Shown: positions 42,655 through 50,681 of the stretch, piece after piece | Layout: each line of letters starts with the position of its first letter | Numbering within the stretch: position 1 is the first letter of the stretch | DNA from: Bradyrhizobium sp. CCGUVB4N | Lineage (GTDB): Bacteria > Pseudomonadota > Alphaproteobacteria > Rhizobiales > Xanthobacteraceae | Assembly (NCBI RefSeq): GCF_024199945.1 | Contig: NZ_JANADP010000001.1 | Location: 5,890,001-5,954,000, forward strand | Length of the DNA: 64,000 nucleotides | Direction of reading: 5' to 3' | The notes under the pieces: generated by a model | Databases searched by the model: none | What the model saw: the letters and a program-made list of their open reading frames with translations, nothing else | What the model was told of the DNA's origin: nothing | Position numbers and translations under genes: made by a program

Positions 42655-43233
42655 ATGGCGAAGAACAGCGCAAAGGACATCGAGGTCACGGCCTTCGCCA
42701 CGCATCATGTGATCACGCAGCCCAATCCGCTGCGCAAGGTTCTGCGCCGGGTCGCAGAAAAGGACATGGACGATCCGATCGCACGCGCCGAGAAGGCGCT
42801 TGCCGATCTGTCCGGCGAGTTCAAGAGCTGGATGACGACCGAGGTCAACCGGCTATCGTCTGCCTATGTCGTCATCCGCAACGACGGCTTCACCAAGGAG
42901 CGGCGCGACGAGCTGTTCCACGCCGCCCACGACATCAAGGGCGACGCCGCCACGTTCGGCTTTCCCGCCGCGGCGGGAGTTGCCGAGAGCCTGTGCCGCG
43001 TCATCGAGCATGCGCCGGATCTCGAGAAGGTGCCGGCCGAGCTGTTCACGCACCACATCAACGCGATCCTCGCCATCGTGCACGAGAACACCAAGCTCGA
43101 CAGCATCAGCGTCTCCGCCGAGCTCAGCCGCCGTCTGCGCAAGGTCGCCGATGATTATCTCGCCGACGTCAACCGCGACCGCCCCGAGCATCTCGAAGTG
43201 ATCCTCGCGCCGAGCATCGTACCGGCGGAGTAG
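42655..43233 (+). CDS. Hpt-domain phosphotransfer protein
   Basis: The protein has 192 residues. The Hpt signature is HAAHDIKGDAATFGF with phospho-acceptor His (the second of the two, about residue 87), followed by hydrophobic helix residues and LCRVIEHAPD. The four-helix bundle lies in the middle of the protein; the N-terminal 30 residues are extra. It acts as a histidine phosphotransfer partner, probably of the receiver encoded immediately upstream. No histidine kinase gene is in this cluster. Confidence 0.9.
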   Translation: MAKNSAKDIEVTAFATHHVITQPNPLRKVLRRVAEKDMDDPIARAEKALADLSGEFKSWMTTEVNRLSSAYVVIRNDGFTKERRDELFHAAHDIKGDAATFGFPAAAGVAESLCRVIEHAPDLEKVPAELFTHHINAILAIVHENTKLDSISVSAELSRRLRKVADDYLADVNRDRPEHLEVILAPSIVPAE

Positions 43234-43260
43234 TTCTCGCTTTCGGCAAGGCAAGATATC

Positions 43261-43350
43261 GTAGGGTGGGCAAAGCGGAGCGTGCCCACCAGTCAGCTCA
43301 TTAGGCGGATAAATCGTGGGCACGGCGCCGCGCGCCTTTGCCCACCCTAC
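43261..43350. repeat. Palindromic intergenic repeat (GTAGGGTGGGCAAAG type)
   Basis: The outer arms GTAGGGTGGGCAAAG (43261-43275) and CTTTGCCCACCCTAC (43336-43350) are perfect inverted repeats of 15 bases. An inner pair GTGCCCACC/GGTGGGCAC-like segment (43282-43290, 43317-43323) adds a second hairpin. The whole 90-base unit sits between the Hpt and DUF2336 genes and has the form of a mobile or dispersed repeat. Confidence 0.85.
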
Positions 43351-43359
43351 GGCATCTCG

Positions 43360-44535
43360 TTATGCCGCAATCAGATCGTCATACATGGGATCGATTGTGT
43401 CTTCCGCGACGAGCTCGTCGCAGAACAATCTCGCCTCTTCGCGCGCGGATTCGGTGGCGAAGCGGCGCAGCAGGACCATCAGCGGCTCGGTGGCGCCGCG
43501 GTCGGTCTCGCAATGGGTGAGCACGCGCTCGACCATGCGACGGCGCAAGCGTGCCGCGGTGTCGTCGGTGTCGACAAAGCCCTGCTCGTGGCAGGCATCG
43601 AGCGCGACCTGGAAGGCCGCAAACGTTGCCTCGGGCAACCCGGCACGACGGAGTAGCGCGTGCAGGCTATTGCCGCCGCGGTCGTGCAGCAGCGCGGACA
43701 CGCGCGCGAGCGGCAGATCGGCGAGTTCAGCGAGCGCGGCGTCGAACAGGTCGAGATTGCTCGACAGCAGCGCACGCAGGATCAGACCCGCGGTGAGCTG
43801 GCCGGTGATCCGCAGATGCTTCACCAGGCCCTGCATGTCGTCGCCGCGCGAGCGCGCTGCGATGTTGATGGTGGAGCGATCGCGCGCCTCGATCGTCATG
43901 CGCTCGGCACGGTCGGCGCTCAGCCAATTCCGCGCCACCACGAACTGCGCCAGCGTCTCGGAGAGCTTTGCCACCAGCGCGGCGCGGGTTGCAGCCGGAA
44001 TGTCGTCCAGCACCAGCATCGCCTCTCGGATCGCGGCGAGATGGCCGTGGCGCTCGACGATGCGATTCCACGAGAACGGTGCCAGCTCGGCGTGCGGATT
44101 TTCGATGAGCTCCAGCGCGGCGGCCGCGCAGCCCACCTCGGCAATGGCGGCGCAGACCGAGACCGGCAGCGCGATGCGGCGTGCGACCGCACATTGCACG
44201 TCGTCATTGCCGGTCGCGACGATGTCGACGAGATCGGCATCGATCAGCAGCGGTGAATGTTCGAGCACGGGCAGCGCCACGGTCGGCTGGTCCGCCGACA
44301 GCGCCCGCACGATCGACGCCGGCGCATCCGTGCTGCGCGCAAAAGCCTCGGCCATCGCCTGCCGCACCAGCGGCGAGGGATCGTCGAGCAGCATCAGCAG
44401 CGCGCCTTCGGCGGCGACACGGTCGTCGTGAGAAAGGTCCGAGATCAGCCAGGCCCGGGCCAATGCCCGCGTTGCCTCCGCCCGCTCACCGGCGGGCGCG
44501 GTCCTGATCCAATTGATGAACTGCCGAACAATCAT
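43360..44535 (-). CDS. DUF2336 domain-containing protein
   Basis: The protein has 391 residues made almost wholly of alpha-helical, HEAT-like repeats (ALARAWLISDLSHDDRVAAE, LLDDPSPLVRQAMAEAFA and others). The DUF2336 family is alphaproteobacterial and rich in such repeats. There is no signal peptide or membrane helix. Helical scaffolds of this kind often sit in phospho-signalling pathways. The gene converges with the CheY/Hpt pair. No function is assigned. Confidence 0.85.
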   Translation of the reverse strand: MIVRQFINWIRTAPAGERAEATRALARAWLISDLSHDDRVAAEGALLMLLDDPSPLVRQAMAEAFARSTDAPASIVRALSADQPTVALPVLEHSPLLIDADLVDIVATGNDDVQCAVARRIALPVSVCAAIAEVGCAAAALELIENPHAELAPFSWNRIVERHGHLAAIREAMLVLDDIPAATRAALVAKLSETLAQFVVARNWLSADRAERMTIEARDRSTINIAARSRGDDMQGLVKHLRITGQLTAGLILRALLSSNLDLFDAALAELADLPLARVSALLHDRGGNSLHALLRRAGLPEATFAAFQVALDACHEQGFVDTDDTAARLRRRMVERVLTHCETDRGATEPLMVLLRRFATESAREEARLFCDELVAEDTIDPMYDDLIAA

Positions 44536-44694
44536 GGTGCTTCCGGCTTACGCAACGAAAAAACGAAACGGTGACGGCTTGTCACCTGCAACACAAAATA
44601 AACCACGACGCTTAACAAAGCGTTCACCATAACTGGCTGGTTTTATTGATGATTTGTTAAGGGCTGAAAACGGCCCGACGGCCGCGACCGCGCG

Positions 44695-45711
44695 CTAGCT
44701 CGAGAACGTGCCGCTGCGATCGCTGAAGAGATCGAGCGGTTGCGGCGGCCGCACGTCGGGCGTTGATGACGCGACCGAAGTGAGCGAGGCGTTGTTGCCC
44801 CACAATTTCTGCACCGTCGTCGAGACCGGCTGCGTTGTATCGCCGGGTTGATAGATCGAACGGAATGCCGGCGTGACGGGCGCGCTGTCGGCGACCGTCG
44901 TCGACGACGTCGCGCTCGCCGGCGTCACGCCACGTGCATCCGGGAAGGTCTGGAGATAGGCGGCGCTGTTGGCCATCGGTGCGGTGGGCTGCACGCCGTT
45001 GGCGGCGGCAACCTGCGTGGTCGACGGCGTGTCGCCATACATCGCCATCGCGCTGCGCGTCGATTTCGCATTCGAGGCGCTGGCGTAACGCGCATTCAGC
45101 ACCGAATAGACTTCGGAGACGCTGCGCGCACGACCATCCTTGGCATAGAAGATCGAGCGGTTGGAAGATGCCGCATTGGGAAACAGCCGCGCACCGACTG
45201 CTTGCGGGTTGTCCTCGGCATTGGCGATCAGTTTCGCCGCACCGCCGACGCCCATGAAATGCGCCATGTAGAGCTCGCTGTCGGACGGCCGGCGGCCGAG
45301 CAGACCGGTGAGCTTGAAGCTGTTGGACTGCGTCAGCGCCGCCGCCATGCTGGACGCGGCCTCGGGATCGTCGCGCAGCTTCATGATGGATCGCTTCATG
45401 AAGGGATCGTCGACGGTATATGTGCCTGACGACGTCCGTGTGATCGCGTCGGAATAGTTGCCGTAGCCGAGCTGGGCGCCCGCCTCCTTCACCGTGCCAA
45501 GCCAGGTCTGGTCGATGAACTGATAGAGGCCGTGGGCGGACGAGGTGGTGGCGCTGGCCGACGGATCGAAATCCGATTCCATCTTGGCGGTAGTCAGCAT
45601 GTATTCGAAGCTGACGCCGGTCTGGTTCGAGCCCTGCTTGATCGCACCAGCGACGCGCTTCAAGCCGTCGGTCGCGGCTGTCTGCGAGGCACTGGAATTG
45701 TCGACCGACAT
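44695..45711 (-). CDS. Lytic transglycosylase (SLT) domain protein
   Basis: The protein is 338 residues from the ATG at 45711; an upstream TTG at 45849 would add 46 residues without a signal. The SLT core has the catalytic Glu in MLTTAKMESDFDPSA, then SSAHGLYQFIDQTWL, the family's Ser/Gly-x-Gln motif, and YMAHFMGVGGAAKLI. It cleaves peptidoglycan. The C-terminal 100 residues are Ser/Thr/Ala-rich and disordered. No Sec signal is evident, which suggests export by another route or a specialised apparatus. Confidence 0.88.
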   Translation of the reverse strand: MSVDNSSASQTAATDGLKRVAGAIKQGSNQTGVSFEYMLTTAKMESDFDPSASATTSSAHGLYQFIDQTWLGTVKEAGAQLGYGNYSDAITRTSSGTYTVDDPFMKRSIMKLRDDPEAASSMAAALTQSNSFKLTGLLGRRPSDSELYMAHFMGVGGAAKLIANAEDNPQAVGARLFPNAASSNRSIFYAKDGRARSVSEVYSVLNARYASASNAKSTRSAMAMYGDTPSTTQVAAANGVQPTAPMANSAAYLQTFPDARGVTPASATSSTTVADSAPVTPAFRSIYQPGDTTQPVSTTVQKLWGNNASLTSVASSTPDVRPPQPLDLFSDRSGTFSS

Positions 45712-45852
45712 GATGGACTGCCCGCCCCGCGCGGCGTTGAGCGGCGCCGGCAATTCGGCGGCCTGATCGTCCCACCGTGGGACAGTTATGGTTAACGCGG
45801 GGTTAATTTGGCGATCGCGCTCATTCCGGTGCCCATCGGCAGCGGGCAAGCC

Positions 45853-46275
45853 CTACTTCTTGTAGACCGCGTTCGGATCGAACAGCCTGTCGGCATCGAC
45901 GAAGACGAGCTTCGCACCACCACCCTCGGCTTCGACCTTGCGATAGAAGCAGGACCGGCGGCCGGTGTGGCAGGCCGCGCCGATCTGCTCGACGCGGAGC
46001 CAGACCGCATCCTGGTCGCAATCGGTACGGATCTCGACCACGCGCTGGGTCTGACCTGAGGTCTCACCTTTTCGCCACAAGGCATTGCGCGAGCGGCTGA
46101 AGTACCAGGCTTCACCGGTGGCAATGGTCCTGCGCAGCGCCTCGTCATTCATATGCGCGACCATCAGCACGTCACCGGTGGCGACGTCCGTCGCCACGCA
46201 GGTCACGAGGCCGTTCGCATCGAACTTGGGGAGGAAGGCCAGGCCTTCCTCGATCTCGTGGGAGTGAGCGGACAC
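45853..46275 (-). CDS. hisI: Phosphoribosyl-AMP cyclohydrolase
   Basis: The protein has 140 residues, the normal length. The zinc and Mg2+ site residues are seen in RTDCDQDAVWLRV and ACHTGRRSCFYR, and the start MSAHSHEIEEG leads into FDANGLVTCVATD. The family motif ATGEAWYFSRSRNALWRKGETSG is present (split ATGEAWYFSRSR / NALWRKGETSG). It opens the adenine ring in the third step of histidine synthesis. The gene is not fused to hisE. It is 27 bases from folE, same strand. Confidence 0.97.
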   Translation of the reverse strand: MSAHSHEIEEGLAFLPKFDANGLVTCVATDVATGDVLMVAHMNDEALRRTIATGEAWYFSRSRNALWRKGETSGQTQRVVEIRTDCDQDAVWLRVEQIGAACHTGRRSCFYRKVEAEGGGAKLVFVDADRLFDPNAVYKK

Positions 46276-46302
46276 GACAAATCTCGCCGGTTGTTCGCGA
46301 GG

Positions 46303-46995
46303 TCAGCGCGCCATGCCTCGCACCATGGACAGGAAGCGGGCCTGCTCCGCCGGGTTGTCGCGGAACATGCCGGTGTAGCGGCTGGTGAAGGTCGAGGCGC
46401 CATGCTTGGCGACGCCGCGAACCGACATGCAGGTATGCTCGGCCTCGATCAGGACAGCAACGCCACGCGGCTTCAGGATCTCGTCGATCGCGGCTGCGAT
46501 CTGCGCCGTGAGATGCTCCTGGGTCTGGAGCCGGCGGGCGAAGATGTCGGTCAGGCGCGCAAGCTTCGACAGGCCGACGACGCGCTCCACCGGCGTATAG
46601 GCGATGTGTGCCTTGCCGTAGAACGGCATCATGTGATGCTCGCATTGCGACGTGAACTCGATGTCTCGCACCAGCACGAAGTCGTCATAGCCGGCGGTCT
46701 CGCCGAAAGTGCGGTCCAGCACCTCGGCCGGGCACTGGTGGTAGCCCTGATAGAGCTCGTCGAAAGCCTCGACCACGCGACGCGGCGTATCGAGCAGGCC
46801 TTCACGCCCGGTGTTCTCGCCGATATAGGCGAGCAGCGTTTTCACCGCCGCTTCCGCCTCGGCACGCGCTGGACGCGGCTGGTCGGCGCGGACGGCGGCC
46901 GCAAGGAATTCGGCAGGATCGAGCTCGGCCGGGCGGCTCTCGAGCTGCTTGTCAGAGGGCTTGCTCGGGCGGATAGATTTGATTGCAGCGTCCAT
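46303..46995 (-). CDS. folE: GTP cyclohydrolase I
   Basis: The protein is 230 residues from the ATG at 46995, with GGAG 6 bases upstream. The zinc-binding CEHHMMPF motif (Cys and two His), TPERV-like TPVERVVGLSKLARL and the terminal CMSVRGVAKHGASTFTSRY (third zinc Cys) are all there. It makes dihydroneopterin triphosphate, the first step of folate and queuosine synthesis. The long N-terminal leader of about 50 residues is common in this bacterial group. The frame extends to 47409, but without family resemblance. Confidence 0.96.
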   Translation of the reverse strand: MDAAIKSIRPSKPSDKQLESRPAELDPAEFLAAAVRADQPRPARAEAEAAVKTLLAYIGENTGREGLLDTPRRVVEAFDELYQGYHQCPAEVLDRTFGETAGYDDFVLVRDIEFTSQCEHHMMPFYGKAHIAYTPVERVVGLSKLARLTDIFARRLQTQEHLTAQIAAAIDEILKPRGVAVLIEAEHTCMSVRGVAKHGASTFTSRYTGMFRDNPAEQARFLSMVRGMAR

Positions 46996-47238
46996 ATCGA
47001 CTCCGTTCGACGGCCTTGCGGCCGGAGTGTCACCGGCAGACGGGGCGGACAAGCCGCCGGACGCCTGAAGAGAACAGTATTTGGCGAAAGAGGTCTCTTG
47101 GCAATAACGCCGGCAATGCAGATCTGGATCATCGCCTGCGCACCGCCGGACTGTTTTTCCGCCAGTTCCAGCCCTATATAGGTCCATGGACCGCGCCCGC
47201 CAAGGCCGATCCGGCAGGTAAGTGTTGGACTCCATCAC

Positions 47239-47694
47239 ATGCTGAACGACATCTATAACAAGCGGATCATCGAGCTGGCCGGGAATATTCCGCGCCTCGG
47301 ACGGTTGTCGGACCCCGACGCGAGTGCCACCGCCCATTCCAAGCTGTGCGGCTCGACCGTGAAGATCGACCTCAAGATGGAGGGCGACACCGTCACCGAC
47401 TTCGCCCATGACGTGAAGGCCTGTGCGCTGGGCCAGGCCTCTTCATCCATCATGGCAAGTCACGTGGTCGGCTCGACTGCGAGCGAACTCCGTGAGTTAC
47501 GCGAAACCGTTCGCAAGATGCTGAAAGAGAATGGTTCGCCTCCCGAAGGCAAGTGGGAGGAAATCAAATTCCTCGAACCGGTCCGCGACTACAAGGCACG
47601 CCATGCCTCGACGCTGCTGACCTTCGATGCGGTGGTGGATGCGATCGGCCAGATCGAGGCCAAGGCGAAGCAGCCGGTCCCAGCGCAGGGCTGA
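47239..47694 (+). CDS. IscU/NifU-like iron-sulfur scaffold, third Cys missing
   Basis: The protein has 151 residues. The IscU fold is seen: MLNDIYNKRIIELAGNIPR, KLCGSTVKI with Cys 37, KACALGQASSSI with Cys 62, and the C-terminal RDYKARHASTLLTFDAV. In IscU and NifU the last cluster ligand is Cys in a His-Cys-Ser motif; here it is His 122-Ala 123-Ser 124. Only two of the three ligands remain. It may act as a carrier or transfer protein rather than a full assembly scaffold. It diverges from folE. Confidence 0.88.
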   Translation: MLNDIYNKRIIELAGNIPRLGRLSDPDASATAHSKLCGSTVKIDLKMEGDTVTDFAHDVKACALGQASSSIMASHVVGSTASELRELRETVRKMLKENGSPPEGKWEEIKFLEPVRDYKARHASTLLTFDAVVDAIGQIEAKAKQPVPAQG

Positions 47695-47710
47695 GACCAC
47701 GCTGAAGCCT

Positions 47711-48595
47711 CTACTTCGGTGGGAGCGCAGCCGGCGTCGCGGCACCACCTGTCGGCACTACAGCTTCGGCCGTCTTGGTCGACTTGGCAGGCTGCGCCTG
47801 CTCCTCGCCGAACCTTGCCTGCGTCTTCGGCGCAAGCTCGGCTACCGCAGGCGCCATCACGTCCACATGCGGCAGCACGTCAGCGACCAGATCGGTCGTC
47901 ACGAGGTTGGTCAGCTTCAGCTCGGCTGCGTCGAGCTCGTGAAGATCTTCCCAGGGCGGCACGTTGAGCGCGAGCGACAGCAGGTCGCCCGCCCCGCCCA
48001 TGTCGAAGGTGTATTTGGCGAGCCGGCCGATGTCGCGTTCCACGATCATCAGATCCTGCGCGCTGTAGCTCGCCGCCTTGGCGTCATCGGCGCGATCGCC
48101 CATCCAGATCTGATGGACGCGGACATGGGCCGCTTCCGGCACGTAGCGCTTCTTGCCGGCCAGCAGCAGGAACACGCACATGGATTCGCAATAGGCTTCC
48201 GAGGCAACCGCCGGACGGGTGCCCTGCTGCGTAATGCCCACGGTGGTGAGAAGGCCGAGATTGCGGAAGCGCCGGCCGAGCGTGATGGCGTCGTTGACGG
48301 AACCGCCACTGGAATCGAGCACGACGGTGGCGCCGCCGAGCTGGCGTCCGCGGGCGAAGTCGTCGAAGTCCTTCGGTGTATCAGCAGTGATGATGCCGAC
48401 TGCGCTGACCCAGCCTCGGCAATTGGGCTCGCAGGCCACCCAGCCAAACTTCATCGGCAGCTTGCGCTCTTCAAGCGAGGCGCCGGCGCTGGCCGACGAA
48501 CCGAAAGTCGCGATGGCGCCCGCCAACACGACGCCACAAGCGGCGGTTCCCATCAGCAACCAGCCACGAAGGTTGAGCGACTTCAGAACTCTCAA
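47711..48595 (-). CDS. COG3904-like periplasmic protein with ClpP/crotonase-like fold
   Basis: The protein is 294 residues from a TTG at 48595 preceded by GGGGAAGGA. A signal or anchor helix (about 12-33) is followed by a ClpP-like core: ATVVLDSSGGSVNDAITLGR, a nucleophile-like ESMCVFLLLAG and YVPEAAHVRVHQ. Cys/Ser stands where ClpP has Ser. The C-terminus is Ala/Pro-rich. Family members are conserved periplasmic proteins of unknown activity in Bradyrhizobium-like bacteria. Catalysis is not certain. Confidence 0.75.
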   Translation of the reverse strand: MRVLKSLNLRGWLLMGTAACGVVLAGAIATFGSSASAGASLEERKLPMKFGWVACEPNCRGWVSAVGIITADTPKDFDDFARGRQLGGATVVLDSSGGSVNDAITLGRRFRNLGLLTTVGITQQGTRPAVASEAYCESMCVFLLLAGKKRYVPEAAHVRVHQIWMGDRADDAKAASYSAQDLMIVERDIGRLAKYTFDMGGAGDLLSLALNVPPWEDLHELDAAELKLTNLVTTDLVADVLPHVDVMAPAVAELAPKTQARFGEEQAQPAKSTKTAEAVVPTGGAATPAALPPK

Positions 48596-48824
48596 ACTGG
48601 TTCCTTCCCCAAGCCCCAAAAGCAATCAGGTAAGCCCCGTTTCGACGTTCCCTGAGTCTACACATGGACGTCACAAAAATGGTATCCGGGGGAATACAGA
48701 TCGTCCATAGGTACTTGCTGCACTGCTCCCAGAAAGCAGGCAAACTATGGCGTAGACACAACAGCTCGCTGTTCCCTGCGCTGGAACTGCGCAACCGGAC
48801 GCTCACGATGGCGGCAAAGCGCAC

Positions 48825-49163
48825 ATGAAGCACACAAGCTGCGAGCACTGCTCCACCCCTGTCGCTGAGGCGCTGCGGCTGCCTCGCAGATTCGGCCGCG
48901 CGCTGATCTGGCTCTATCGGCACACGCTGTCGCCGTTGGTCGGCTACAACTGCCGGCATCTGCCGACCTGCTCCGTGTATGGCGACGAGGCGATCGAGCG
49001 GTTCGGACTCTGGGCCGGCGGCTGGATGACGCTCGCGCGCCTGCTGCGCTGCAACCCCTTCGGCACCTCTGGCATCGACAACGTGCCTGTCGCCGCGCCG
49101 AGGGGCGCGCGCTGGTACCTGCCCTGGCGCTACGGCCGCTGGCGCGGTGTCAACGCCTCGTAA
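48825..49163 (+). CDS. yidD: Membrane protein insertion efficiency factor YidD
   Basis: The protein has 112 residues. Conserved Cys-rich core: LIWLYRHTLSPLVGYNCRHLPTCSVYGDEAI (split LIWLYRHTLSPL / VGYNCRHLPTCSVYGDEAI) and RLLRCNPFGTSGIDNVP, which matches the YidD signature (PTCSxY, RCNP). YidD helps YidC insert membrane proteins. An N-terminal extension has CEHCSTPV. It is usually next to rnpA and rpmH; here it stands alone, which is common in Rhizobiales. Confidence 0.95.
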   Translation: MKHTSCEHCSTPVAEALRLPRRFGRALIWLYRHTLSPLVGYNCRHLPTCSVYGDEAIERFGLWAGGWMTLARLLRCNPFGTSGIDNVPVAAPRGARWYLPWRYGRWRGVNAS

Positions 49164-49254
49164 GCATGCTGCGGTGCTTTGCGCATCGCTGCTCCGACCG
49201 GAACCGGAACTTTTCCATCGCGTTGTCGTGTTGCTCCTCAGGGAGGAAACAATA

Positions 49255-49467
49255 ATGCGCTGGAAAATCAGCCCTCATTCTCACGTCCGGCCTGGTTCAC
49301 ATCTTGGCTCCCATCCGCGGGATCACGACCCCCGCACCATCGACATGGTCGCTATCATCGCGCTGCTCGTGCTCGTCGTCGGCTCCGGCTGGTATCTGGC
49401 AACAAGCCTTGCAACGCCGCCGAGCACAACGGCGTTCATCGTGCCAAGCCAGAGCGTGCACTGGTAG
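49255..49467 (+). CDS. Small single-helix membrane protein, 70 residues
   Basis: The ATG at 49255 follows a strong ribosome site (GGGAGG, 8 bases away). The N-terminal 30 residues are His/Arg/Pro/Asp-rich, then one membrane helix (DMVAIIALLVLVVGSGWYLATSLA split as DMVAIIALLVLVVG / SGWYLATSLA), then a short tail ending PSQSVHW. No family is known to me. Ribosome site and hydropathy make it a likely real gene. Confidence 0.7.
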   Translation: MRWKISPHSHVRPGSHLGSHPRDHDPRTIDMVAIIALLVLVVGSGWYLATSLATPPSTTAFIVPSQSVHW

Positions 49468-50679
49468 CTAGCGGAACCAGAAGAAGCGTCCCGGCGGCGG
49501 CGGGATCGACTCGGGCGGACGCAGCCGCTTCGGCCGCGGTTTCGGCGGCGGTTCAACAAACGAGGTCGTCTCCGCGGTCGGCGCGACCTCGCTCCCGGGG
49601 ATCTTCACCGACAGCAGCAAGTTCGACTCGTGCATCCGCCAGCGATAGCCGACGCCGAAATCGATCGGCTGGGCGCGTGTGAACAGCTCGGCGTAACGCT
49701 CCTGATAGCGGCCAGGGAATTCGTCGATCGGCCCCAGATAGCGGCCGAACGGGAAGAAGCGCCACTGCCGCGAATTGTAGTTGGCGAGCGGAATGCCGGA
49801 ATCGTCCTGGATGATGGTCGCGCTGTTGGCGAGCAGCCAGTCGCGGGCGACGGTGAAGTTTCCCGCGTGCAAGAGATACGACGCACTCTTGAGCAGGCTG
49901 TTGCCTGGCCCGAGCGTCTCGCAGAACTTCAGGAAGCCGGTTGCGCGCGCCCCGGAATTGGAAAGATCGGTCGAGAAATAATACAGCGTGCGCACCTCGC
50001 CGTCGGCACCTGCAAAGATGATGCGAACCCCGCGCGTGGCGTTCGGCCCCGGATTGTCGTTGCCCGTGTGCACCCCGCCCTTGTTGTCGAGCGCGACCGT
50101 CTCGACGTTGCGGATGGTTTTGCCGGAGCGCGCCAGGAAGACGTAGAGGATCGGCAAGGTGCCGTTGACCTGATTGGCGTGCAGGTCGACCTTCATCTGC
50201 TTGGTGATGAAGAAGGAGAAGCTCAGGATCGAGCCGAGCGAGCGCTCGACATTGTAGAGCGCGGCACCAACCGAGCCGCGCGGCAGCCTGGTCAGATCGG
50301 GCACCGCACCGACCGGCTCCAGCGCACCCAGCACGTAGGTGCTGGCCTTGGAGTAAAAGGCGTTGGCGTAGAGGAAATCCGGGCCGCTGAAGAAATAGAA
50401 CATGGTCGGCCGCGGTGCGGCGAGATTGACGTCCGACCAGCTCCGGATCTTCGATAATTGCCGCTGCTCGAGTTGGGCGAAGGCGCCGTCGAAGAATTTT
50501 GCGTGATGCTGCCAGGACGGGTCCCTGGTCAGCGCAACCAGCGGCGAGTCGGCCGAAGGCTGCATGCCCGCGAGGAAGCGCGCGGTGTCGTCGAAGGTGA
50601 CGTCGGCCGCGCGCGCGGACGAGATGGCCGCAGCCATAAGGGCAAGAGCGACGGCCGCAATTCTCATGGGTCGAAACAT
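49468..50679 (-). CDS. Secreted hypothetical protein
   Basis: The protein is about 403 residues from the ATG at 50679, or 399 from 50667. The signal peptide ends near ARA-A. The mature part contains APRPTMFYFFSGPDFLYANAF (split MFYFFSGPDF / LYANAF), an Asn/Gly-rich middle and a C-terminal Pro/Arg-rich tail (PPPKPRPKRLRPP). The recurring motif suggests a periplasmic domain of unknown function conserved in Bradyrhizobium-like bacteria. The start lies 2 bases from the stop of the APC permease gene, so the two may be co-transcribed. Confidence 0.7.
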   Translation of the reverse strand: MFRPMRIAAVALALMAAAISSARAADVTFDDTARFLAGMQPSADSPLVALTRDPSWQHHAKFFDGAFAQLEQRQLSKIRSWSDVNLAAPRPTMFYFFSGPDFLYANAFYSKASTYVLGALEPVGAVPDLTRLPRGSVGAALYNVERSLGSILSFSFFITKQMKVDLHANQVNGTLPILYVFLARSGKTIRNVETVALDNKGGVHTGNDNPGPNATRGVRIIFAGADGEVRTLYYFSTDLSNSGARATGFLKFCETLGPGNSLLKSASYLLHAGNFTVARDWLLANSATIIQDDSGIPLANYNSRQWRFFPFGRYLGPIDEFPGRYQERYAELFTRAQPIDFGVGYRWRMHESNLLLSVKIPGSEVAPTAETTSFVEPPPKPRPKRLRPPESIPPPPGRFFWFR

Positions 50680-50681
50680 GT

